NCBI GenBank assembly: GCA_002311455.1
Contig: DCAJ01000123.1
Coordinates: 1-7,144 of the forward strand
DNA: 7,144 nucleotides
DNA from: Anaerolineales bacterium UBA1136
Lineage (GTDB): Bacteria; Chloroflexota; Anaerolineae; Anaerolineales; UBA11657
Direction: 5' to 3'
Shown one piece after another: positions 1 to 6,113 of the stretch (position 1 is its first letter; every line of letters begins with the position of its first letter). The notes under the pieces are model-generated. The model made no database searches. It was given only the letters and a program-made list of their open reading frames with translations, and was not told the DNA's origin. The translations under genes and the position numbers were made by a program.

Positions 1-1310
1 GATTCAATGAGTTTAGTATATTTTTCAATCTCTTCATCATTTGTTGCGACATAAAGAGTACTTCCTGGAAGAACACCTTCAAGATCTGGTGATGCAATTT
101 TGAGACCTGCTGCTGCATCTACTTGAGTAACAGGTTTGAATTTATCTCTAGGATCACGCATTTCATCAAGTGGTTTTGGTAATAGTAGTGCTTTAGGTTT
201 TGTAACAATTACTCCATCACGTTTTGCAACAACTATACTATTTTCTTTTTTTATTGTTCCATCAATTAGAATAATATTTGCAGTTTGTCCCAATCCAACC
301 TCATCTTTTACTTCAAGTACAATCCCTCGCGAATCTTTTTGTTCTTGATCAAGTCTTTTTTGGAGATATTGCTGTGTCAATCCAACTAGTACACTTAGAA
401 GCTCAGGTATTCCAACTCCAGTTCGGGCAGAAATTGGAACAATTGCAATTTCTGATTTAAAATCCTTTACGCGGAAAAATGCTTCTGATTGATATCCCAA
501 AATAGATAAAGTTCCTACAACATCATAGATTTTTTGATCAAGATCAGTTTGGATAGATGCATCTTGCTCTTTAATTGCCTGTGAAATAAATTTTGTTTCA
601 GATTTTCTCCATCCAGAAATTTGATCACATTTGTTTAATGCAATTACAAAAGGAACTTTTCTGCTTTGCAGAATTTTTAAACTTTCATTTGTTTGTGGTT
701 GAAATCCACGATTTACATCAACTACTAAAATTGCAATATCAGCTGCTGAACCACCTCTTGAACGAAGATTAGTAAAAATTTCGTGTCCTGGAGTATCAAT
801 TACTAAAAGTCCAGGAACTGTATTTTCTGATTGTTCAAGTTTTTTGTATAGTGGTCCACATATTTCTTTAATTGTTTCAGTTGGAAGAAAACTTGCACCA
901 ATATGCTGAGTAATTCCACCTGCCTCACCGGCAACCACATTAGCACGACGAATAACATCCAACAATGAAGTCTTACCATGGTCTACATGTCCTAAAATTG
1001 CTATTACCGGTGGTCTTGGCTCAAGATTAATTTCATCTTCCTCTTCAATAATCTTCCGCCACTCAGGCAACTCAGCACTAGTCTTTTCTTCAGATTCTTC
1101 TTCATCAGTAGATGGTTCAACTTCACAGCCCATCTCCTCCGATACGATTGCCGCTGTTTCGTAATCAATTTGCTGATTAATGTTAGCAATCACACCGTTG
1201 GCCATCAGCTGCTTGATGACTGCAATTGGACTGGCATCGATAAGATCAGCCAACTCCCTAACAGTCACCAGTTCTGGAACTACTATACGTGCGCGTTTGT
1301 CCTCAGTCAC
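1..1310 (-). CDS. infB: Translation initiation factor IF2/aIF5B hybrid, 3' end outside window (bacterial N-terminus, archaeal G domain)
   Basis: The frame is open from a GTG at 1310 to the window edge (436 codons, no stop). The start is set by a GAGGTGG ribosome site (1315-1321) and a GTGA overlap with the rnpM stop. Residues about 8-60 form a bacterial IF2_N domain (VPELVTVRELADLI, ANINQQIDYETAAIV). An acidic linker (about 66-97) leads to the GTPase: G1 GHVDHGKT 107-114, G3 DTPGHE 172-177, G4 NKCD 226-229, G5 SAR 294-296. After GEAGGITQHIGA (128-139) the protein is no longer bacterial IF2. It carries the eIF5B/aIF5B insertion between switch I and G3 (TIKEICGPLYKKL), FTNLRSRGG, and the aIF5B domain II signature KPLDEMRDPRDKFKPV. 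Bacterial IF2 places initiator fMet-tRNA and joins subunits; aIF5B is the archaeal subunit-joining GTPase. The 5' part belongs to this operon. The 3' part resembles Thaumarchaeota and is more AT-rich, so the gene is most likely an assembly chimera, less likely a real fusion. Confidence 0.9.
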   Translation of the reverse strand, partial: MTEDKRARIVVPELVTVRELADLIDASPIAVIKQLMANGVIANINQQIDYETAAIVSEEMGCEVEPSTDEEESEEKTSAELPEWRKIIEEEDEINLEPRPPVIAILGHVDHGKTSLLDVIRRANVVAGEAGGITQHIGASFLPTETIKEICGPLYKKLEQSENTVPGLLVIDTPGHEIFTNLRSRGGSAADIAILVVDVNRGFQPQTNESLKILQSRKVPFVIALNKCDQISGWRKSETKFISQAIKEQDASIQTDLDQKIYDVVGTLSILGYQSEAFFRVKDFKSEIAIVPISARTGVGIPELLSVLVGLTQQYLQKRLDQEQKDSRGIVLEVKDEVGLGQTANIILIDGTIKKENSIVVAKRDGVIVTKPKALLLPKPLDEMRDPRDKFKPVTQVDAAAGLKIASPDLEGVLPGSTLYVATNDEEIEKYTKLIE

Positions 1311-1621
1311 TGCGCCACCTCGAGACTCATCTTTACGGTCATTATTTCTATATTCTTCTTAAGACCAAGAAGATCATCTGGACCAATCTCAACACGCAAT
1401 GCTTTAGAGAGAGTATGTCCATCCAGTATGCGATTTAAGCATTGATGATTAGTATGGATGTAAGCACCTCGACCATCTCGTTTCCCAGTCTGGTCCACAA
1501 GAATACCTTCAGGGCTATTCACAAGCCTTATTAGACCATGTTTAGCATCAGTTGACCGACAGCCAATACAAGTTCGTATCGGCACTTTATTAGTTATATT
1601 GGTCTTTTGAAGTCTTTTCAC
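1307..1621 (-). CDS. rnpM: RnpM/YlxR family RNA-binding protein
   Basis: This 104-residue protein belongs to the YlxR (DUF448) family, small RNA-binding proteins encoded between nusA and infB. In Bacillus subtilis the protein binds RNase P RNA and modulates its activity, hence rnpM. Visible signatures are the RTCIGCR motif (residues 16-22), GRGAYIH (50-56) and the C-terminal helical part KALRVEIGPDDL (73-84). The frame is open further upstream, but a longer start would lie inside nusA. GTG at 1621 is chosen because GGAG (1629-1632) sits 7 nt before it and it lies only 4 nt after the nusA stop; it gives the usual family length of about 90-105 residues. Its TGA overlaps the infB GTG by 4 nt (GTGA), so the two are probably translationally coupled. 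The order nusA-rnpM-infB independently supports the call. Confidence 0.9.
   Translation of the reverse strand: MKRLQKTNITNKVPIRTCIGCRSTDAKHGLIRLVNSPEGILVDQTGKRDGRGAYIHTNHQCLNRILDGHTLSKALRVEIGPDDLLGLKKNIEIMTVKMSLEVAQ
1315..1321 (-). promoter_or_regulatory. Ribosome binding site that fixes the GTG start of infB
   Basis: The coding strand reads GAGGTGG, then CGCA, then GTG. No ATG lies between the upstream in-frame stop (TAA, 1359-1361) and the IF2_N domain, so this site decides the start. It lies inside the rnpM coding region, consistent with translational coupling. Confidence 0.7.
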
Positions 1622-1625
1622 TTTA

Positions 1626-3527
1626 CTACTCCATATCTTCCAAATCATCTTCCCAATCAAACTGTTCCTTAGAACGTTTATGTGAATGAGAAGTGATAAA
1701 TACGCCTCTGTCATCATCAAATACTACTGAACGTTTCTTGCGACGATTTTTCTTTTTATCTTTTGATTGTAGTAATTTGTCAGTCCCCTCACTATCATCT
1801 GAATAATCCGGACCTGTTGACTCATCATCTGACAGCCCAATCGTCTCGGCAAAGGAAGTGTCCTCGGTTTCTAGCTCAGCTTCTTCATCTTCTTCATCAG
1901 TTTTGGTTTCCTTTCCTTCACCAGTAATGGATTCTAACTCTAACGACTCGGATTCTGACACATCTAATCCAGGTAGGGTCTCATCTACAACAATATTCTC
2001 GTCATTAAATTGTTCTGGGTCAGGCAAATCAGATAATAATTCATTCAGCTTTCCGTGGATGTTTTCAATTACCTTCGGACCAATCCCGCTCAGTGCTAAT
2101 ATTATATCTGAGTCCATAGATAATTGCTCTAACACCTGACCAACAGTCTCAAAGTCAGCTTCCAACAAAATATTCCTTATACGATCAGTGAGAATGTCGG
2201 CCTCAATCAATGGCAAATTATATGCAGAGAAAGGAATTCCAGCACGCACTACTTCCAGCTTAGCCTTTCTTTCAGCAAGTTCAGCTTCATGCATTTCAAG
2301 TCTTCGTTCCTCAACAGCATTGACTAAACTGTTCAGAGTACCATATTCTTCCGGCATGACAGGTTTACCTTCATCCATTTTACTTAAAGTAATTGCCACC
2401 CTTTCCAAGTCAGCCTCTAGTGATACCGCAAGGTCAGCGTAGTACTCATCATTATGAAGTCGATCTATAGATTCATTTGCGGCCTCAGCCAGACTCTTTA
2501 TGTCAATACGCCATCCCGTAAGCTTAGCAGCAAGCCGAGCATTCTGACCTTCACGTCCTATAGCTAGAGATAGCTGATCATCAGGAACAATTACAGTAGC
2601 GGTACGTCCTTCTGGAGATGCATCTTCTTCCAAGTGCACACCAGATACCCGTGCTGGACTCAGGGCTTTTGAGATAAAGACAGACGCATCGGGATTCCAT
2701 TGAATTACATCAATCTTCTCTCCGTGCAATTCCTTCACAATTGACTGAATTCGCATACCCCTCATGCCAACGCAGGCTCCTACCGGGTCAACTCCCTGCT
2801 GCGTAGAATCAACCGCGACTTTAGACCTATACCCAGCCTCTCGAGCAATAGATTTGATCTCCACTACCCCATTATAAATTTCAGGAACCTCCATCTCTAG
2901 TAGACGTCGCAACAAATTACGATGTGTGCGAGAAACTATTATCTCTGGACCACGCGCAGTCTTTCTAACTTCTAACAAATATACCCGCAATTTTTCATGA
3001 GTACGATATCGTTCACCAGGCATTTGCTGGTTGCGAGGCATTTGTGCTTCTGCACGGCCAAGGGACAGAGTAACACCTTTCATACTGTAGCTCTGAACCG
3101 TACCGTGGATAATGTCACCCTCACGCTCGATGTATTCCTTATACTGACTTTCACGTTCTGCTTCTTTAAGTTTTTGTAGGATTACTTGCTTGGCTGCCTG
3201 GGCAGCAATCCTACCAAAACCAGAAGGGGTAGAATCTACTTTAATCAAGTCTCCTAGCTGCACTTCTGGATCTAACTCACGAGCCACTGTTAGAGTAACC
3301 TCCGTACGATCATCTTGGGGCTCTCCCACCACTTCTTTTTCTGCAAAGATAGATATTTGTCCACTCTCAGGTTCAACCCGCGCAACAACTTCCTGAGCAT
3401 CCGAAGCGGTAACAGATTTCCTGTATGCTTGCTCAAGCGCCAATTCTACTGCTGCAATTATTGTTTCATTTTCTAACCGACTGCGTTCTGCAATCTCATC
3501 GAATGCCAGTGAAAATTCACTTTTCAT
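1626..3527 (-). CDS. nusA: Transcription termination/antitermination factor NusA, with long acidic C-terminal tail
   Basis: NusA binds RNA polymerase and nascent RNA and controls pausing, intrinsic termination and antitermination. The 633-residue protein shows an N-terminal RNAP-binding domain (about 1-130), an S1 domain (about 135-200, from GDIIHGTVQSYS), KH1 with VGMRGMRIQSI (253-263), KH2 with AIGREGQNARLAAKL (322-336), a helical linker, and a helix-hairpin-helix/AR-like module with LSGIGPKVIENI (479-490). From about 503 comes a low-complexity Glu/Asp/Ser tail, then a basic patch KKKNRRKKR (591-599) and an acidic end. B. subtilis NusA is about 370 residues and E. coli about 495, so this tail is long. 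The ATG at 3527 is preferred to an in-frame TTG at 3557 because the family N-terminus begins at MKSEFSLAFDEIA and GGGAG (3539-3543) precedes it by 11 nt. rimP is not upstream. The leader holds a promoter and a terminator. Confidence 0.96.
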   Translation of the reverse strand: MKSEFSLAFDEIAERSRLENETIIAAVELALEQAYRKSVTASDAQEVVARVEPESGQISIFAEKEVVGEPQDDRTEVTLTVARELDPEVQLGDLIKVDSTPSGFGRIAAQAAKQVILQKLKEAERESQYKEYIEREGDIIHGTVQSYSMKGVTLSLGRAEAQMPRNQQMPGERYRTHEKLRVYLLEVRKTARGPEIIVSRTHRNLLRRLLEMEVPEIYNGVVEIKSIAREAGYRSKVAVDSTQQGVDPVGACVGMRGMRIQSIVKELHGEKIDVIQWNPDASVFISKALSPARVSGVHLEEDASPEGRTATVIVPDDQLSLAIGREGQNARLAAKLTGWRIDIKSLAEAANESIDRLHNDEYYADLAVSLEADLERVAITLSKMDEGKPVMPEEYGTLNSLVNAVEERRLEMHEAELAERKAKLEVVRAGIPFSAYNLPLIEADILTDRIRNILLEADFETVGQVLEQLSMDSDIILALSGIGPKVIENIHGKLNELLSDLPDPEQFNDENIVVDETLPGLDVSESESLELESITGEGKETKTDEEDEEAELETEDTSFAETIGLSDDESTGPDYSDDSEGTDKLLQSKDKKKNRRKKRSVVFDDDRGVFITSHSHKRSKEQFDWEDDLEDME

Positions 3528-3562
3528 ACTATATTGTTCTCCCGCAATAGACCACAATTCCG

Positions 3563-3595
3563 AAAAAAAAGAGAAGCGGGGCTAACCCACTTCTC
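3563..3595 (-). terminator. Intrinsic terminator in the nusA leader (probable attenuator)
   Basis: On the minus strand, GAGAAG-T-GGG (3595-3586) pairs with CCC-G-CTTCTC (3580-3571). This gives a 10-bp stem including one T·G wobble, with a 5-nt loop, followed at once by eight T (3570-3563). It has the full form of a Rho-independent terminator. It ends only 35 nt before the nusA ATG, leaving no room for a conventional promoter behind it, while a good promoter lies about 30 nt upstream of it. It should therefore act as a leader attenuator on nusA, and also stop read-through from dprE1. On the plus strand the hairpin is not followed by a T run. Confidence 0.85.
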
Positions 3596-3619
3596 GATAT
3601 CACAATTACTTGTAACCCC
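3578..3619 (-). promoter_or_regulatory. Possible antiterminator pairing in the nusA leader
   Basis: In the predicted leader RNA, GGGGUUA (3619-3613) can pair over 7 positions (one G·U) with UAGCCCC (3584-3578). The second segment is the loop and 3' arm of the terminator hairpin, so the two folds exclude each other. Between them ACAA-GUAA-UUGU (3612-3601 region) can form a small GNRA-capped hairpin. This is inferred from base complementarity only; the pairing is short and was not scored for energy. Confidence 0.4.
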
Positions 3620-3630
3620 TATCTGAGCAA

Positions 3631-3659
3631 ATTATATCATAGGCATGGAATCGATGCAA
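3631..3659 (-). promoter_or_regulatory. Extended -10 promoter of the nusA-rnpM-infB operon
   Basis: On the minus strand the -10 is a perfect TATAAT (3636-3631) preceded by TGA, giving the extended -10 motif TGnTATAAT. A weak -35 TTGCAT (3659-3654) lies exactly 17 bp upstream. The start of transcription would fall near 3624, about 97 nt before the nusA ATG. The leader would then contain the antiterminator and terminator elements described above. Confidence 0.7.
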
Positions 3660-3670
3660 ATATCAATCAA

Positions 3671-3698
3671 GTCAATATAAAAAGCAATCTTTTTTGAC
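3671..3698 (-). repeat. AT-rich inverted repeat after the FAD oxidoreductase gene
   Basis: GTCAA (3671-3675) and TTGAC (3694-3698) flank an inner AAAAG/CTTTT complement around a 4-nt loop, starting about 24 nt after the dprE1-like stop codon. It could be a weak end-of-transcript hairpin, but it is AT-rich and imperfect. The stronger terminator lies about 75 nt further on. Confidence 0.25.
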
Positions 3699-3721
3699 CT
3701 CCCTATCATCTGTTAATCTAT

Positions 3722-5146
3722 CTAAAAACCATGTAACTCAGGTAATATCCGGCGGGACAAATTACTCTGAAGCACCCCATCTGGATCACACAAAAGTTTC
3801 AAGTCCATTAAACTTGCAAGAGTTTTTGGGCCCAGAAAAGAGCGGGCAGATTCAGGTCTAAGTGTGCTATCTTTTGCAAAATAGAACCGGCCTCCTGACT
3901 CTACAATAATCTCATCTAGTTCACCCAACAAACTTGACAGCCTAGAGCGATTTCTATCGTTCACTGAAAAATCCATAGCCAATGAATACCCATCCAAGTT
4001 GCAGGAAATCAAGAAGTTGTCTGGTCTGTGCCTTTTGACCACTCCCAAATATGGTGACACTCGACTATCGTTGCAGGATTCAATTACCTTTCTAAAGACA
4101 GCAGGTGCACTTCTAAATGGAACAAAACACTGATACTGTATCAAACCTCCAGGCAATAAAGCTCGCTTCCAATTGGGTACATAATCAAGCAAAAAGTTAA
4201 ACTGTGCAAGAGATTGTTTAAAAATATGGCCATTTCGCAGAAGACCTGAATAATAACGTATGGCATTAATAGTTTTATACCCTATGCGATAATTAAACAT
4301 TCGTAATAAGACCCATACACAACTGTTAGGCAGTATGCCCAATACCTTAGATGGTAAATCTTGCCTGTTCATATTGGAATCATCTGGCAAAATCTCATCA
4401 ATTGAATGGTCTACGTGTGTCGCTGTGTGAACAATACCTCGACCAATGGAATTACCATCGGCTGTGCAATCTACCCAACCTACTACATAGTCTTCATCCC
4501 TATGAGATTCAATAGTATGCAAAAGATCATCAAGATTAGCTGCGGACAACGCCTTGACCTTTACTTCACCAGATGAAATTCGCTTTAACTGTAGAGTAAT
4601 TGAAACAAAACATCCCAGCATACCAAATGAGCCCAGCATACCATAAAAAAGTTCTGGCGATTCGGAACGATTACAGCAGACAATCTCACCACTGGGAAGT
4701 AATGCTCTAAAATCAATAACATGCTCCCCGAATGAGCCTACACGCCATTGATTTTTACCATGAATGTTCATTGCGGCGCATCCGCCGAGTGTAGGATTCA
4801 TAGTTCCTGGCACCACTGGAGGCCACCATCCGGAAGAGACTACGTGCCTCCACAATTGCGCTATAGTGACACCAGTTTGTACCGTGATTAGCCCATTTTC
4901 GGGATTCCACTCCAATATCTTATTCCAACCTGATAGATCCACGAGAATCTGCTCTCCGTTAAGAGCAGCATCGCCATAACTTTGTCCTGCTCCTCGAAAA
5001 CCAACCGATAAACCACGAATTTTTGCTAGTTCAAAAATCTCTAACAAATCACTCTCATCCTCAGGATAATACACATAGCAGCTTGCTTCAGAAGCCATCC
5101 CCCAGGCCATTACTCTCCGTATGGATTGATATGATAGTTTACACAT
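3722..5146 (-). CDS. dprE1: DprE1-like FAD-dependent oxidoreductase (polyprenylphosphoryl-ribose 2'-oxidase subunit)
   Basis: The 474-residue protein is a VAO/PCMH-type flavoprotein that resembles mycobacterial DprE1 along its whole length (that enzyme has about 461 residues). DprE1 oxidises C2' of polyprenyl-phospho-ribose, and DprE2 then reduces the keto intermediate to the arabinose form. The FAD-binding half carries RGAGQSYGDAALNG (51-64) and PGTMNPTLGGCAAMNIHGKN (113-132), with His129 matching the conserved HGKN histidine. The C-terminal half has GGLIQYQCFVP (333-343), DGYSLAMDF (385-393) and FAKDS (423-427), whose Lys425 matches the catalytic lysine. The position of the benzothiazinone-reactive cysteine of M. 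tuberculosis (C387) appears to be Ala390. No signal peptide is seen. The gene follows the SDR gene by 17 bp, which strongly supports a DprE1/DprE2 pair. The first ATG (5146) has a poor ribosome site; ATG at 5110, after GGAGAG, is an alternative. Another sugar or lactone oxidase remains possible. Confidence 0.8.
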   Translation of the reverse strand: MCKLSYQSIRRVMAWGMASEASCYVYYPEDESDLLEIFELAKIRGLSVGFRGAGQSYGDAALNGEQILVDLSGWNKILEWNPENGLITVQTGVTIAQLWRHVVSSGWWPPVVPGTMNPTLGGCAAMNIHGKNQWRVGSFGEHVIDFRALLPSGEIVCCNRSESPELFYGMLGSFGMLGCFVSITLQLKRISSGEVKVKALSAANLDDLLHTIESHRDEDYVVGWVDCTADGNSIGRGIVHTATHVDHSIDEILPDDSNMNRQDLPSKVLGILPNSCVWVLLRMFNYRIGYKTINAIRYYSGLLRNGHIFKQSLAQFNFLLDYVPNWKRALLPGGLIQYQCFVPFRSAPAVFRKVIESCNDSRVSPYLGVVKRHRPDNFLISCNLDGYSLAMDFSVNDRNRSRLSSLLGELDEIIVESGGRFYFAKDSTLRPESARSFLGPKTLASLMDLKLLCDPDGVLQSNLSRRILPELHGF

Positions 5147-5163
5147 CGGCCATGTTATGTTAT

Positions 5164-5952
5164 TCAGATGTTCAACTTACGGAACAAGATAGATGGGATA
5201 AGACGAACCATCCATCCTATTATGAACCATCGTGAGGGCACATAAACAACCATACGACGACGTTTTATAGCCCTCCACATATATTCAGCAGCTAGCTCAG
5301 CTGAAATTGGCCACAATTCTTTGCCTGCGTTTCTTAATAGCGAAGTCCTTACTTGACCAGGCTTTATTGTGGTGACAATAACTCCATGACGATTTAGTCG
5401 ATTACGAAAACCTTCGATATAAGTATGTAACCCAGCCTTAGAAGCTGTATATGCAGGCATACCACTGCGTCCTCGGTCACCAGCTACACTACCAACAGCA
5501 ACTATGTGGCCAGCACTGAGTTGCTGAAAGCGTTCAGCAACCAAATTTAGCCAGGCTGCTGCTCCTAGTAAATTTACATGGAAAGTATCCAAATCATTTT
5601 CAGGACTATATGCTGCAGAATCGTTAGGGGATTGAGTGCCTGCATTGTAGACAAACAAATCAAGTCCACCTAATTCAGCACAAACCTTGAGGAAAAGATC
5701 GGGGACATCTGAAGTGGACTTTACATCATGCACGAAATAAGTGGCTTGACCTAAAGTGTCATTGTTAATCTCCTCACACAGTTTTTGGAGATTTTGCTCG
5801 CGTCTAGCTAGCAAAGCTAACACATAACCTTCTCTAGCCAATCTCAATGCTAGAGCAGCACCAATTCCAGATGAAGCTCCAACAATAATAGCTCGAGGAA
5901 CCAGATCTAGTGGTCTCGAAAATGTAATTGATGGTATTTTAGGCTTGTTCAT
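5164..5952 (-). CDS. dprE2: DprE2-like short-chain dehydrogenase/reductase
   Basis: This 262-residue classical SDR has a cofactor loop GASSGIG (25-31), the NAG motif (103-105), Asn127, catalytic Ser155 and YxxxK (Tyr168, Lys172), followed by PGQVRT (198-203). PGQVRT and the C-terminal run ending IPSILFRKLNI resemble mycobacterial DprE2, whose end is close to IPRSIFRKLPI (recalled from memory, not aligned). DprE2 reduces the 2'-keto polyprenyl-phospho sugar made by DprE1, completing epimerisation of ribose to arabinose on the lipid carrier. The hydrophobic C-terminus (about 239-257) could touch the membrane. The downstream flavoprotein gene 17 bp away makes the pair likely. ATG at 5952 is the only good start, because an in-frame stop lies two codons upstream, but its ribosome site is poor. 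By family alone it could be another SDR of the same class; context favours DprE2. Confidence 0.8.
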   Translation of the reverse strand: MNKPKIPSITFSRPLDLVPRAIIVGASSGIGAALALRLAREGYVLALLARREQNLQKLCEEINNDTLGQATYFVHDVKSTSDVPDLFLKVCAELGGLDLFVYNAGTQSPNDSAAYSPENDLDTFHVNLLGAAAWLNLVAERFQQLSAGHIVAVGSVAGDRGRSGMPAYTASKAGLHTYIEGFRNRLNRHGVIVTTIKPGQVRTSLLRNAGKELWPISAELAAEYMWRAIKRRRMVVYVPSRWFIIGWMVRLIPSILFRKLNI

Positions 5953-6053
5953 ACCCTACTTAAACGTATTAAATGTTGAACATTCGTCCCTTACCCATTG
6001 TACCTTAATCGACAGCACAATATATCAATAAGGATTTTGTAGATTAAATAGCC

Positions 6054-6107
6054 ATGCCGGCCTAACCTAAGCGGGGGGGCACCGCTATAAAGCAGTCCGG
6101 CATAGCG
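6054..6107 (-). repeat. GC-rich self-complementary element upstream of dprE2-dprE1 (possible structured leader RNA)
   Basis: ATGCCGG (6054-6060) and CCGGCAT (6097-6103) form a perfect 7-bp inverted repeat that encloses AGCGG/CCGCT (6070-6074/6082-6086). A second perfect repeat, CGCTAT/ATAGCG (6083-6088/6102-6107), uses some of the same bases and so competes with the first. Seven G occur in a row at 6073-6079. The element stands out from its AT-rich flanks. No T run follows on either strand, so it is not a standard terminator. It starts about where a transcript from the nearby TATAAT would begin. It could be a leader RNA, a small RNA or a protein-binding site; no known family was recognised. 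Confidence 0.5.
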
Positions 6108-6113
6108 CCGCAT

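Noticed and set aside
1004..1189. Minus-strand 61-residue frame overlapping the infB 5' part
   Set aside because: It is an alternative frame of the acidic linker of IF2; the infB frame is the one with conserved protein sequence.
1622..1720. Longer rnpM reading from 1720 (33 extra residues)
   Set aside because: The extension lies wholly inside the nusA 3' end and does not resemble YlxR. The GTG at 1621 has a good ribosome site and gives the family length.
1858..2139. Ser-rich plus-strand open frames opposite nusA and other genes
   Set aside because: They are antisense shadows of the acidic nusA tail and other coding regions, with no ribosome sites or recognisable domains.
3528..3557. TTG at 3557 as the nusA start (10 extra residues)
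   Set aside because: The extra residues do not resemble the NusA N-terminus, and GGGAG lies between that codon and the ATG at 3527, serving the ATG.
3631..3675. TTGACT on the minus strand near 3670 as a consensus -35 for the nusA promoter
   Set aside because: It lies 33 bp from the TATAAT, far too long a spacer. TTGCAT at 17 bp plus the extended -10 explains the site better.
6054..6103. tRNA gene with a 7-bp acceptor-like stem ATGCCGG/CCGGCAT
   Set aside because: Only 36 nt lie between the arms, and there is no TψC GTTCGA motif, D-loop GG or anticodon arm.
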